Assembly: GCA_963677165.2 (NCBI GenBank)
Contig: CAXXSX010000002.1
Location: 3,038,001-3,102,000 of the forward strand
Origin: JAFGXT01 sp963677165
GTDB lineage: Bacteria; Verrucomicrobiota; Lentisphaeria; Victivallales; SZUA-371
DNA: 64,000 nucleotides
Reading direction: 5' to 3'
A program made the translations under genes and the position numbers. This document shows, one piece after another, positions 17,165 through 26,921 of this stretch; the first letter of the stretch is position 1, and every line of letters begins with the position of its first letter. The notes under the pieces are model-generated. The model was not told the origin of the DNA. It saw only the letters and a list, made by a program, of their open reading frames with translations, and made no database searches.

Positions 17165-18133
17165 TCATTTTCGTTTATTATGTTTATGAACTAATTCAAA
17201 TAAAAATGCAAAGCGATATCGTATTCTTAATATTTTGTACCAAAATGCAATCCAACTTAATAGTTTAAACTTTAACGCTAATTTACAGCTACCGTTGAAA
17301 CTTTTTCCTGTATAGAGTTTTGACACCATAAATTTTGCCGGTCCCTGGCAATGCAGACCATGAAATTTGATGATCTTCTCCTGTTTTAGATTGTAGCCAT
17401 AAGGAATTTTGTCGATCCAGCGAAGTTGTTTGTGGCCATATTTCATCCTGTATTCATTAGGAAAGAAACTGCTGCTTTCGTTAATATTATTTTCGAAAAT
17501 GGCTTCATTTATAACTTCTTCAAAACTGAAAAAGCGCAGTTTAGTGCAGAATTCCTTGAAGAAACTTATTGCTGAAGTCATATCACTGATGGCTCCAACG
17601 CCATGTAGAGATACAAGTTCATGCCATTTTTCTTTCAATAGGCCCACATTGTCATTCTGATATAGCTTAAAGGTGCATTGGTTGTATAGGTGTAGATATT
17701 GGGTTTTCCAATATGACAATCCTATGCTAACATGCTGTTGGGATGAATTATATGCAACGCCTATATCATAATCCTTGTGTTCATTGTGCATCAATTTTGT
17801 GATATTTGAATAAAGCATTATATCCGAATCGCACACAAATATTTCTTTAAAGTTTCTGGCTGTTACGTACTCCTCTAGAATCATCCAGCGTTGAAAGCAA
17901 AATATTTCATATTCATAAGAGTTTGTGGATAAATGTTCATATACATTTTCGAATTCTGCTGCCTGTTCAAAATATTCATTGATGTTGATATGAGTAATGA
18001 AGTCAAAACGATTGTTTGATTCATCGCCCAGAAGAATAATCTCCGAACTGGGATTTGAATGTTTTGCCTGCCGCAGAGAAAATTCCAGATATTCGCTGTA
18101 GCCTTTATGTATAAAAATTATAGGAAGGTTCAT
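17165..18133 (-). CDS. Putative glycosyltransferase (GT-A-like, DSD motif)
   Basis: 322 aa. The start IIFIHKGYSEYLEFSLRQAK and IILLGDESNN resemble the first strands of a nucleotide-sugar-binding fold, and EIFVCDSDIMLYSN (residues ~103-116) contains a DSD metal-binding motif. WIDKIPYGYNLKQEKIIKFH and HGLHCQGPAKFM in the C-terminal half resemble the acceptor region of GT8/DUF-type transferases. No membrane segment. Assigned by motif and location only. Confidence 0.6.
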   Translation of the reverse strand: MNLPIIFIHKGYSEYLEFSLRQAKHSNPSSEIILLGDESNNRFDFITHININEYFEQAAEFENVYEHLSTNSYEYEIFCFQRWMILEEYVTARNFKEIFVCDSDIMLYSNITKLMHNEHKDYDIGVAYNSSQQHVSIGLSYWKTQYLHLYNQCTFKLYQNDNVGLLKEKWHELVSLHGVGAISDMTSAISFFKEFCTKLRFFSFEEVINEAIFENNINESSSFFPNEYRMKYGHKQLRWIDKIPYGYNLKQEKIIKFHGLHCQGPAKFMVSKLYTGKSFNGSCKLALKFKLLSWIAFWYKILRIRYRFAFLFELVHKHNKRK

Positions 18134-18157
18134 GATGTGCCTTTTATCGTTGATAAA

Positions 18158-19114
18158 TTACCAGTAAGTTGCTCCCTCAATAACGGAGGATTTTTCAGGC
18201 GTTTCTTCTTTTGACGCTCTAGTCCAGTTTGAATTATATAACTTAGAATAGAATACGCCATTATCCCATCTGTTGCCTTTTATGCCAAACAACAGTTGTG
18301 ATGCGCCGCCCATGTGAACCGCTTTTTTGCCGTTGCGTTTGATATGGGCTGCCAACGGCAGTCCATATGCACCGGCTCCGATAATAGCAATATCATAATT
18401 AATTTTATCGATTTCATCGCACATGAATCTTAAGGCATCAAACCATGTTTCAAAGTCAACCGGGTTTTGTGCTGCCGACTGAATTGCTTTCAATGTTTTT
18501 AGTTCAAAAACAGGGAGCATATCTTTATTCTTAAATAATAACTCACGTTTTTGATATTGTTGCTTTATGGTGGTTTCAAAGGGATGAATAACAAGAATTT
18601 TTTTCCCTTCGAGAGCTTTTGTCCATGGATTATCAAACTTAAATGGTTCAAGATCGTCCAATGGTATTATCTTTGAATCAGGAAAATATTTTTGTAACTT
18701 GGTTTCTTCGGATCGCCAGCTTCCAAGTATATCGATAAAGGAAGAGTCCGCCAGCATTCGTTCAGAGAATTTATCTAGTTGGTCCGGCGTTGCAGGAAAG
18801 AATCCCGCATTGTTTGAGATTTTCATTCGTATGTTTGGTGTGTAGCTCGTTAATTCCCATCGCATTTTACATATTAATCTGGAGAATGGATTAGACTTTT
18901 CCTGCTGATTCAGGTATGCCATAATTACTTGCAGTTCCAGAGAACCGAACCGACTGATCATGCATGGTTTTGGGGTTTGCAGAAATTCTTTTATCAAGTC
19001 TGAAGCCGACTGACCTTCTCTATCATAAGTCAGATGTAGAGGTACCCCCAGTACCTTCATGTATAGTTTGTAGCATGGGTACATTTGGGTTCGAAGGCGA
19101 GGAGAATTAAACAT
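18158..19114 (-). CDS. GT-D-fold glycosyltransferase-like protein
   Basis: 318 aa from ATG 19114, which has GGTGGAG nine nt upstream; a GTG at 19129 is the alternative. CMISRFGSLELQVI (residues ~50-63) resembles the R-[FY]-G-x-x-E signature of GT-D (DUF1792-type) domains found in adhesin glycosylation enzymes. Downstream IAIIGAGAYGLPLAAHIKRNGKKAVHMGGASQLLFG is also typical. The start overlaps the flippase stop by 8 nt, implying coupled translation. Substrate unknown. Confidence 0.68.
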   Translation of the reverse strand: MFNSPRLRTQMYPCYKLYMKVLGVPLHLTYDREGQSASDLIKEFLQTPKPCMISRFGSLELQVIMAYLNQQEKSNPFSRLICKMRWELTSYTPNIRMKISNNAGFFPATPDQLDKFSERMLADSSFIDILGSWRSEETKLQKYFPDSKIIPLDDLEPFKFDNPWTKALEGKKILVIHPFETTIKQQYQKRELLFKNKDMLPVFELKTLKAIQSAAQNPVDFETWFDALRFMCDEIDKINYDIAIIGAGAYGLPLAAHIKRNGKKAVHMGGASQLLFGIKGNRWDNGVFYSKLYNSNWTRASKEETPEKSSVIEGATYW

Positions 19115-20405
19115 GTTTACAATCTCCACCCTGTGTTTCCCTTAGCATTATAGATAAAATTACTATTGAACATATTGCCATAATCAAATATGTGATAGCG
19201 GTAGCCAGCGCCGCTCCGATAAAATCAAAATGAGGAATAAATATAACATTCAGAACAAAATTTACAATTACACAACCGAAAATCATAAAGGCTGCTGTTT
19301 TCTGTTTTCCGCTACTGTTCATTACGGCAAGGTTGAGGTTGGCCATGGAAAAGAATACCATTCCGCTCCAGAGTATCGTTACTGCCGGGGCCGCGGCTAC
19401 AGATTTGCTGCTGAATAGTAATGTTATGATATCTTCAGCAAAGAAATGTCCGACCAACAGAAAAAACGGCAGAGTCAATAGCATTAGAATATTGCCTGCA
19501 ATACAGGCCTTTTTGATTCCACGAATATTTCCATTATGATGCATTTCTGCAACAAACGGAATCAAAATTGCAGGAAAAACAAAAAAGCTCTGTGCTATCT
19601 GCATAATAGGTAGTGCTATATTATAGAGTCCAACAGATCTAAGGTCTTTTAGCCAGGTTAGACAGGTTGTATCCATGTAATACATAATACTAATACCTGC
19701 TGATGAAATTGCGATCCATGAGCTTAGAGAGAACAGTTTTTTTACTTCTATTGTATTAATATTTCTGAATGAAATTAGTTTTATCTTTCTTTTGGTTACC
19801 CAGCGGCATCCAATAATAAAGGTAAATATTCCCGCAGAAACAAAAATTATTGCGGCAGCTGTCAAACCGTAGGTTTGTGTAAAAAGAAGAAAGCAGGTCA
19901 GAATGATAACTGCTTTAATACAGTCCAGTAGAGTTGCTGTCCCAAAAGCTTTGAACGCTTGCATTACGCTTGATGGCGCAGATTGAACCGCTAGAAAGGG
20001 AATTAAAAAAAGCATAATGAAAAGCGCAATGTTACCTGCCGGGAATTTCCAGAAATGGGCATTGAGGGTTGGTGCTAGAAGTTCCATAATCAGAAATATT
20101 GGAATGGCCAGGCTTAATTTCAAAAATAAATTTATTGTGTAGACTTTGCTGGCAGCGAACTTGTCATTCGTTGCCAGGCATTTTGATGTGGTGATCGTTA
20201 CTGCCTGGGCCAGTCCCAGATCAATAAATACCATGACTATCATTATCACTGCCAGTACACTGTAAAAAAAACCATATTCTTCTGTAGATAAATTGGCCTC
20301 AAGTATTTTACGAATGAGGTAATTTGCAATACCCAGAAATACTAGCCCAATCATAGAAATGGCGCTACCATGAATGAATGATTTTATATGGTTGTTACGG
20401 GGCAT
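19107..20405 (-). CDS. Oligosaccharide flippase (Wzx/MATE-like polysaccharide exporter)
   Basis: 432 aa, highly hydrophobic with about twelve membrane spans. The N-terminal IKSFIHGSAISMIGLVFLGIANYLIRKIL is typical of PST/Wzx transporters. It would flip lipid-linked glycan repeat units across the inner membrane, which fits the surrounding transferases. Its start overlaps the stop of the upstream membrane transferase (TAATG) and its stop overlaps the next gene. Confidence 0.84.
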   Translation of the reverse strand: MPRNNHIKSFIHGSAISMIGLVFLGIANYLIRKILEANLSTEEYGFFYSVLAVIMIVMVFIDLGLAQAVTITTSKCLATNDKFAASKVYTINLFLKLSLAIPIFLIMELLAPTLNAHFWKFPAGNIALFIMLFLIPFLAVQSAPSSVMQAFKAFGTATLLDCIKAVIILTCFLLFTQTYGLTAAAIIFVSAGIFTFIIGCRWVTKRKIKLISFRNINTIEVKKLFSLSSWIAISSAGISIMYYMDTTCLTWLKDLRSVGLYNIALPIMQIAQSFFVFPAILIPFVAEMHHNGNIRGIKKACIAGNILMLLTLPFFLLVGHFFAEDIITLLFSSKSVAAAPAVTILWSGMVFFSMANLNLAVMNSSGKQKTAAFMIFGCVIVNFVLNVIFIPHFDFIGAALATAITYLIMAICSIVILSIMLRETQGGDCKHV

Positions 20406-21901
20406 TATTGATATTCCTCAGTACTATTTTTTTTATTGTGGAGTGGTATATAAACTTGATAGGAGTTGTTGTCAACGACTTTTGAGAGCAACTGGTTATT
20501 GCTTAAATTCTCAATTACCTTGCAAGGCAGACCGCGATCATAGTATGTACCCTTATATTTGTAGATATAGCGTTTCGTTATTACTAGTGCTCCAATATTA
20601 TCTTTTGCAGGATTGAGCGAATTATCCAATAGTTTGGGCAGGTATTTGTTCCAGTATATTGTCCGCTGGAGATAATGAGTTCCGTATTCTTTTTCATACC
20701 ATATTATGCTTTTGTTTCCTGAAACTTCTTTTAGTGTATTAAACACTTCTTGAGAATCAGGGCCAGTTTGACGTGTTCTATAAATATACATGATTGTTAA
20801 AAGAAATTGGAGAAATGCTCCAGCAATAATGATTAAAAAGAATATCCTTTTTATTGGGCGTTTGATTTTTAGCTGTGAAATGACCATGATGATTACTAAT
20901 GGAAAAATAATCCCATAATATCTTAAGGTATAGGCCGGAGCCATGATAAAAAATAAAATGGTAAAAATAATCAAAAGATAAAGATATGGGATGTTTTTTT
21001 GTAAAAAGCGTGATTTTTTTTGTAATAAAATAATGGTAAAAAATATAAGTAATATTAAGGCTGGTATTCCAAGCCACTGTAGCCAGTCTGGTATTTGTAT
21101 TGATGTTGCTGCTGGAGAATGATATATAACTCTTGCATGCTTGTTTTTGTCTAAATACATTAGAAAATCACTTGATATGTTCAATTTTGTTAGTCTGAAA
21201 TAGATATCCCATGCCATTAAAGCAATAAATAGTCCACCACCATAGAGCCATGTGAAAGCTGTATTTAATAGTTTCTTTTGATTTTCAATATAGACAATTA
21301 ATGCCCAGGACGATAATAGTGGTATTAGAATCAGAGTTCCGGTTCGTTTACTGTACCATATCCCCGCCGCTGCAAATATTGCCAGATAAAATTTCTTTTT
21401 TGATAGCAGATAATAGGCTAGAACAGCAAAAAGACAGCATAATATGTCAACATAGCATAAAACTGTAGGGACTGACATAATCGGGGCGCTGGCAACTATA
21501 ATTACAGCTATTTTTGCTTTGGTGATGTTTTGAGTGTGATGGCGGGCCAAAAGATAAGTTAGCCAGAGTATTCCGAAATAACAGATTGACTGAATAGTCT
21601 GGGCTGCATAATAGTGAAATTTACCATAAATATGACATGAAAATTGAACAATCCAATACCATAAAGGAGATTCTCCAACAGGTGAAATGCCTATTGTATT
21701 TTTTATGCTAATAGGTCGACAGCCGGAGTCAAACCAGTGTCTTGCAACGGAAAGATGAAATATACCGTCATTAAATCTGGGCTCTGTTGTGATTCCGCAG
21801 AGTAATACCGCTAGGGTGAAAAAGATAATAAAATACCATATAGGAATTTTTAACAACATAACCCAGAAATAATTCGTGATTTTATTTATTCTTTTTAACA
21901 T
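20405..21901 (-). CDS. ArnT/PMT-like membrane glycosyltransferase (GT-C)
   Basis: 498 aa with about eleven to twelve hydrophobic spans. The first periplasmic loop carries acidic residues and the pattern RFNDGIFHLSVARHWFDSG, then GESPLWYW, as in GT39/GT83 enzymes that use polyprenyl-phosphate sugars. A soluble C-terminal tail of ~110 residues follows (QEVFNTLKEVSGNKSIIWYEKEYG). Probably attaches a lipid-carried sugar on the periplasmic side. Same operon as a dolichol-phosphate-mannose-synthase-like enzyme that could make the donor. Confidence 0.78.
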   Translation of the reverse strand: MLKRINKITNYFWVMLLKIPIWYFIIFFTLAVLLCGITTEPRFNDGIFHLSVARHWFDSGCRPISIKNTIGISPVGESPLWYWIVQFSCHIYGKFHYYAAQTIQSICYFGILWLTYLLARHHTQNITKAKIAVIIVASAPIMSVPTVLCYVDILCCLFAVLAYYLLSKKKFYLAIFAAAGIWYSKRTGTLILIPLLSSWALIVYIENQKKLLNTAFTWLYGGGLFIALMAWDIYFRLTKLNISSDFLMYLDKNKHARVIYHSPAATSIQIPDWLQWLGIPALILLIFFTIILLQKKSRFLQKNIPYLYLLIIFTILFFIMAPAYTLRYYGIIFPLVIIMVISQLKIKRPIKRIFFLIIIAGAFLQFLLTIMYIYRTRQTGPDSQEVFNTLKEVSGNKSIIWYEKEYGTHYLQRTIYWNKYLPKLLDNSLNPAKDNIGALVITKRYIYKYKGTYYDRGLPCKVIENLSNNQLLSKVVDNNSYQVYIPLHNKKNSTEEYQ

Positions 21902-21912
21902 AACTTTTATGT

Positions 21913-23943
21913 TTATATTTTACTCTTGTTTTCTACAACTGGAGTCAAACTGTTCGTTTTCGATACGTTGTTCTGTTTTTTGAATATAATGAGCTTCATT
22001 GCGGTGAAATTTAAGATTGCCATTAGAAACGCAAGAATGATTAATGCTGCGGCTAGTGGGAGTTTCAGAATATCCACTTCAAAATAAAGTATTATATTGG
22101 CTAATAAGAGAAAACAGAGCTGAAAAACAATGAATGTACTGCCTTGGATTAGATGCTTCCGTTCGGTATTTCTGAAAACAAAATATTTATTAATAAAATA
22201 TGACCATATCCAGGCGACAAATGTAGCAATGTTATTGGCAATAATGTAATTGATTTCAGCTCTTTTTACCAGGAAGAGTGCTACACCAAAACACACAGCC
22301 ATGGTTGTCAAACCACCCACAATATAATAGCAACCTTCCCGAAAAAGAACTTTAAAAGATTTTTGGGTTGGATGAATTGATGAATGATAACATAGTGAAT
22401 ACAGGAGAACGAATAGTTGTGCTGCTGTTTTTCCCCATATCTTTTGAAACATGGACAGGTCTTCCTGTTTCCGCTGACCATTTTTTATCGCCTGGCTCGT
22501 TTCTGCTTCCGGTGATATTCTGTGGGCAACTAAATTATGAGGAACAAAAGTAAAAGAATAATCTTGTTGAGATAATTTATACCAGGCATTCCAGTCAAGA
22601 TTGATTTGATAATCATCTGTAAAATGAAAATCTTTTAAATTTTTTAGATTATACAGAACGCTTGGACAACATATTGGACATCCTAAAGACAGAATGAATT
22701 TTTTTGCTGTTTTTGAATGCCAACTGTTTTTTAGAAAAAAAGGCAATAATAGTAATCTCTTTACGATCAGTATAATACAGTAACGCTGGCGTTTTCTGTC
22801 GACAAGGTTCGAATAATCACTGAAAAAGATGATTGAAGCAGGAAACCTTTTTGCGGCATGAAGCATTTTTGCTGTATAATTGGAATCGTATAAATCATCC
22901 TGATGAGCTATGGTACAGTACGGAGTATCCACTTGTGATAAGGCAAAGTTCCAATCATTGGCGATGCATGGAGGGTGATGATTTTCAATGAGTTTTAATT
23001 CATGTTTATGAGCAATTTTTTTTAGAAAGGGAGACGGCGTTGAGGTTGTAATAATTATTTTACTTTTGATCGTTTGATTCTTTAGGGAATTAATACATTC
23101 TTCAAGATACTGATTGTCTTTGAAGGCTGGAACGACAAAAGTATGTTTCAGAAGGGAATCATCCGGTTTTGATTTGCTGGCAATCTTATTCAGAAGTTGA
23201 TATACTGAGATGATTTTCCATACGTTGAATTTATGGATTAGCCAATGGATGAAATTGCCATTGGCTTTCGCGATAGCCAATTCTTCTGTAAACTGCTTTT
23301 CAAAATTATTTTCACTTATTGAGCTGTCGTGGCGGCGAAATTTACTCAAGTAGCATCGTAGGTGTTTTGCCTTGCTGAGTTTCGACATCTTTAACCATAA
23401 TTCATAGTCCCAAGCTGCTTTGTATTCAGGACTGAGGTCATTGGCTTTGCGCCAGATATCCATGCGCCAGAATGTTGCTGGTTGATTGATATAATTTTCG
23501 CACAAAAGAACATTGCGGCTGTAAAAATATCCAAGAATATTTTTGTACCATGTTACTGGCTTTCTGATTTCCCGGTCTTTTTCATCAATAATACAGCAGC
23601 GCCCGTATATCCAGCCGATGTTTGGATATTTTTTGAATGTGTCTACAACTTTTTGGAGCGTTCCTGGTTCGAACAGGTCGTCTGCATTCAGCCAGCAACC
23701 GATCTCTCCGGTCGCCATTGCCATCCCGTTGTTGATCGCAACTTGAGGCGAGCCGTCTTTTTGGGAAATAATAGTGCAGCGATCCTTGTATTCTTCCAGG
23801 ATCTTAAGTGTGTTGTCGGTTGATTTTCCGTCACAAACGATGTATTCCAGCTCAAAATCTCCTGTCTGGGATAATATACTTTCAACTGTTTGCCGAATGA
23901 ACTTCTCTCCGTTATATACTGGAGTCACCACGGAAATTTTCAT
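21913..23943 (-). CDS. Fusion: two GT2 domains plus GtrA-like membrane domain
   Basis: 676 aa. Domain 1 (~1-210) is a GT2 with ISVVTPVYNGEKFIRQTVES, CDGKSTDNT and the LNADD acidic motif. Domain 2 (~265-480) is a second GT2-like unit (FVVPAFKDNQYLEECINSL, then IAHQDDLYD). The C-terminal ~130 residues carry four membrane spans in the GtrA pattern (GGLTTMAVCFGVALFLVKR, then NKYFVFRN). GtrA proteins help move polyprenyl-phosphate sugars across the membrane; normally they are separate proteins. Overlaps the next gene's start by 4 nt (ATGA). Confidence 0.83.
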   Translation of the reverse strand: MKISVVTPVYNGEKFIRQTVESILSQTGDFELEYIVCDGKSTDNTLKILEEYKDRCTIISQKDGSPQVAINNGMAMATGEIGCWLNADDLFEPGTLQKVVDTFKKYPNIGWIYGRCCIIDEKDREIRKPVTWYKNILGYFYSRNVLLCENYINQPATFWRMDIWRKANDLSPEYKAAWDYELWLKMSKLSKAKHLRCYLSKFRRHDSSISENNFEKQFTEELAIAKANGNFIHWLIHKFNVWKIISVYQLLNKIASKSKPDDSLLKHTFVVPAFKDNQYLEECINSLKNQTIKSKIIITTSTPSPFLKKIAHKHELKLIENHHPPCIANDWNFALSQVDTPYCTIAHQDDLYDSNYTAKMLHAAKRFPASIIFFSDYSNLVDRKRQRYCIILIVKRLLLLPFFLKNSWHSKTAKKFILSLGCPICCPSVLYNLKNLKDFHFTDDYQINLDWNAWYKLSQQDYSFTFVPHNLVAHRISPEAETSQAIKNGQRKQEDLSMFQKIWGKTAAQLFVLLYSLCYHSSIHPTQKSFKVLFREGCYYIVGGLTTMAVCFGVALFLVKRAEINYIIANNIATFVAWIWSYFINKYFVFRNTERKHLIQGSTFIVFQLCFLLLANIILYFEVDILKLPLAAALIILAFLMAILNFTAMKLIIFKKQNNVSKTNSLTPVVENKSKI

Positions 23944-24335
23944 GCATTTTCACCTTGTGATGCTTTTTGCTGTTGTTTCTCCAATTTTTCGACTTTGCTG
24001 GAAAGAAGTCCCAGTTCCTGGGTGAGATTCTTTATTTGTTCTGCTCGGTTTGACAATATTATTGAATATTGAATAAGGATTAGGTATGCTGCGATAATCA
24101 GGAATAAGAACAACGTTGCCGGAGCATAAGCTATTCCAACTAACTTCGAGATGAGCCCCAGGGCCTGATGCCATGATGCAAGAATAACAAATACACCACC
24201 GAAAACCAGCCACAAGAGTGAATATGCTTCTTTCAATCGCTGTCTTCTGACTGCTTCAAGAATAAACATAAGAAATATCAAACTTCCAGCTACGGTAATT
24301 ATTTGAAGTTTTGAAATGGCAATTGTTGCGAACAT
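23940..24335 (-). CDS. DUF2304-family membrane protein
   Basis: 131 aa. Three hydrophobic helices with AVRRQRLKEAYSLLWLVFGGVF between the first and second, the hallmark of DUF2304, and a C-terminal coiled coil (QIKNLTQELGLLSSKVEKLEKQQQ). These proteins commonly lie next to DPM1-like GT2 genes and GT-C transferases, exactly as here, and are thought to help present lipid-linked sugars (inference). Overlaps the downstream gene by 4 nt and follows the GT2 by 2 nt. Confidence 0.82.
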   Translation of the reverse strand: MFATIAISKLQIITVAGSLIFLMFILEAVRRQRLKEAYSLLWLVFGGVFVILASWHQALGLISKLVGIAYAPATLFLFLIIAAYLILIQYSIILSNRAEQIKNLTQELGLLSSKVEKLEKQQQKASQGENA

Positions 24336-24337
24336 TA

Positions 24338-25060
24338 TTATTTCCTCCTTATTGGGGGCCTGATGGAAACCATTAATACCGCCAGAATAACCTTAAGCAT
24401 ATAATAGACGGATTTGAATGTGTTTATAGATGATACGCCGCCTGTTCTTTCTTGCATTGGAGTAGAAACTTCCATGATTTTGAACTGGTTTTTTCCCAGA
24501 AGAACCACTTCTTCGGGTTCAGGATAATCAAATGACGGATAGTGTGCTGCTAGAAATTCAAGTGCAGAACGGTTGTATGCACGAAATCCAGACGTATTGT
24601 CAGTTATTACATGATGAATTAAAATAGAATTAAGCACTTTGAAAATGGTAATGCCAATTCTACGGCAAAATGTTGATTTAAATCCATCATCGTCTGCCAA
24701 AAATCTTGAGCCGATCGTTACGTCAGCATTATTGGCAATTACTGGTTTTAATAGTTCTTTTATGTTTTTTGCCTGGTGTTGACCATCTCCATCAAATTTG
24801 ACTGCGAAACGATAGCCATTTCGGCTGGCATATTTTAAGCCGGTCTGGACGGTGCCGCCAATTCCAAGGTTGGAGGGCAGGCTTACTAACTCGACGTTTG
24901 ACTTTTCCAATACTTTTTCGACAGTCCGGTCTTTAGAAGCATCGTTTATGACTACAATTCCTACTCCGGGAAGACAATTTTGCAAGTCATCAATGACTCC
25001 GGCAATACTGGCTTCCTCATTGTAGCATGGAACTATTATACAAATTTCGTGATTGTTCAT
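24338..25060 (-). CDS. Dolichol-phosphate-mannose-synthase-like GT2
   Basis: 240 aa, a compact GT2: CIIVPCYNEEASIAGVIDDL at the start, VVINDASKDRT, FAVKFDGDGQHQAKNI with the DGDGQH metal site, then NTSGFRAYNRSAL. This pattern belongs to the DPM1/polyprenyl-phosphate glycosyltransferase group that loads a sugar onto a lipid phosphate at the cytoplasmic face. Ends with a short basic tail after one hydrophobic stretch. Likely donor maker for the two GT-C enzymes of the operon (inference). Confidence 0.88.
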   Translation of the reverse strand: MNNHEICIIVPCYNEEASIAGVIDDLQNCLPGVGIVVINDASKDRTVEKVLEKSNVELVSLPSNLGIGGTVQTGLKYASRNGYRFAVKFDGDGQHQAKNIKELLKPVIANNADVTIGSRFLADDDGFKSTFCRRIGITIFKVLNSILIHHVITDNTSGFRAYNRSALEFLAAHYPSFDYPEPEEVVLLGKNQFKIMEVSTPMQERTGGVSSINTFKSVYYMLKVILAVLMVSIRPPIRRK

Positions 25061-25064
25061 ATTA

Positions 25065-26603
25065 TTAATGTTTCTTTTGGAAAATGGTTACTTCGTCTTT
25101 CCAGTTTTGAGGGATTTCTACAATATCTTTATGTTTTTTAATTTCTTTTATTTTATCTTCATATTTATTTTCAAGGATAATATAATCATAATTTGTGTTG
25201 TTTAATTTTTCTATCCAGTTGGTATTGTCGTTATCAACGAGCATAATGTGATTCGCGTCAGCCCAGAAGGGATATTGCGGGTGAATAGACATTATAGTTA
25301 GCTTGTCTTTTCCGTTTTTATGGCCTTCCTGCGAGACCCAGTCCGCTACAGCTTTTTCGTAATAGAAGTCTTCATAGTCGGTTAATTTTGCCAAACCGTT
25401 CCAGCTTTGAGCCAGACCAATGACCGCGACCGCTGCCGGAAACAAGTATTTTACTTTATAAGGTTCCAGATATTTATGGTTGAGAATATCCCATACCAGT
25501 TCAAAACCTTTTAGGGTAAACGGTAAGAATAGTAAAATATTGATGGTGAAATATCGATAGCTAACCGTTACAAAATAAAACACTAATGTATTGGCGGCGC
25601 AAAGCCCTAATAAGGCATAGTATTCCGGTTTCCATTCCTTTCGTCTGACTATTAGAATTATTCCGATGATAGCGAATATAAAATAAAGTTCGTACGATCC
25701 CCGGATGAATGTATTGATAAACTTTTTGATATATTTAAAATTGAAATATCTATGAATAAAGCTTTCTTGTTTAATATTGGCTTTGATTTCTGTCTTCTGT
25801 GCCGGGGAAGATGGGGCTGATTTAAAACGACTGACGAATTCATTCCATCTGCCAGCTTGTCGCGAATCAAGAACAGCATAGCCGGTGCGGTTGTACATTT
25901 GTATCAGTCTCGGAGAGACGGCAGCCAGAATTACAGTAATTATTACAACCCCGCGCAGTAGCATGCCGCCAATGAAACCGGCGGTGATCGGTTTTTCTTT
26001 TTTAAAAAAATACATGACGATGAAAATTAATGCAAAGAAAGGTATGAAGATGATGCCTTCGCCGCGAATCAGAGTTAGACCGGCAAGAGCAATGCCGATA
26101 ACTACTATTTTTTTCCAGCTTCGGTCTTTAAAGAAAGACAGTATTGCGATTAGTGACCATATTAGAAAAAAATTTCTTCCTGAATTGAGCATCCCGGAAC
26201 ACCCCAGTCTAATTACTTTAGGGGCTAAGATATAAGTAAGTGCTCCCCAGCCAGCAAAACGTTCTCCCAACAAATCTTTGATCAAAAAGTATAGCGGGAG
26301 AGCGGTCAATACATAAAACAATCCTGAAATAAATATGGTGGCGGTAAATGCTTCAAAGCCACAGGCGCATAAAAGACCTGCCGTGTATGTCATTAACGGG
26401 GGAAGTCCCGCCATAAAACCTCCATCCCAGTTGCCTCGTCCTATTTCCCGAGCGGTCCATGCGTAACTTCCTGCAACATCATCATAAATATCAATGCAAA
26501 ATATTAAATGTAACAGCACAAAAAAAGAACCAACAATAAGTGAAAAATACAGTACCTTTTTACTGTCGGAAAAGAATGTATTCAACCATTCATAAAATTT
26601 CAT
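25065..26603 (-). CDS. ArnT/PMT-like membrane glycosyltransferase (GT-C)
   Basis: 512 aa with about ten to twelve membrane spans. FCIDIYDDVAGSYAWTAREI in the first outer loop gives the acidic pair expected of GT39-type enzymes using polyprenyl-phosphate donors. A soluble C-terminal portion (ADWVSQEGHKNGKDKLTIMS) follows the last helix. First gene of the minus-strand glycan run, 4 nt ahead of the GT2. A 470-nt regulatory region lies upstream, shared with the divergent GH5-like gene. Confidence 0.78.
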   Translation of the reverse strand: MKFYEWLNTFFSDSKKVLYFSLIVGSFFVLLHLIFCIDIYDDVAGSYAWTAREIGRGNWDGGFMAGLPPLMTYTAGLLCACGFEAFTATIFISGLFYVLTALPLYFLIKDLLGERFAGWGALTYILAPKVIRLGCSGMLNSGRNFFLIWSLIAILSFFKDRSWKKIVVIGIALAGLTLIRGEGIIFIPFFALIFIVMYFFKKEKPITAGFIGGMLLRGVVIITVILAAVSPRLIQMYNRTGYAVLDSRQAGRWNEFVSRFKSAPSSPAQKTEIKANIKQESFIHRYFNFKYIKKFINTFIRGSYELYFIFAIIGIILIVRRKEWKPEYYALLGLCAANTLVFYFVTVSYRYFTINILLFLPFTLKGFELVWDILNHKYLEPYKVKYLFPAAVAVIGLAQSWNGLAKLTDYEDFYYEKAVADWVSQEGHKNGKDKLTIMSIHPQYPFWADANHIMLVDNDNTNWIEKLNNTNYDYIILENKYEDKIKEIKKHKDIVEIPQNWKDEVTIFQKKH

Positions 26604-26844
26604 ATAATAATTTTCCTGGAAAATATTGAGCTTAAAAAATATTTCATAATATAGTCATCTGTTAGTAATATTTCAATGATTGGATGGCGTTTGTGTTATT
26701 ACTTTATACTTTTTATTGTTTTTATCTTGTTGGGAAAATTAGAGTGTAGGAGGGGGACTTTGTTGTGGAGTTTTGCGATTATCAAATATTACATGAAATT
26801 TTTTGAGAGAAAAGGAGAGTTGAATTTATTTTTTTTGATATTTT

Positions 26845-26861
26845 ATTGATACGAATCAAAT
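26845..26861. promoter_or_regulatory. Upstream operator copy (TTGATACGAATCAA)
   Basis: ATTGATACGAATCAAAT at 26845-26861 repeats the core of the large palindrome at 26950-26983 (TTGATACGAGTCAA), 107 bp upstream. The pairing of a distal and a promoter-proximal copy is what a looping LacI-type repressor would use. The LacI gene at 28947 is the obvious candidate. Confidence 0.55.
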
Positions 26862-26921
26862 GTGGTCGTATTTGTTTGAAGGGTGTGTGTGGAAATATAT
26901 TAAATTTTTTGTGTTGGTCTA

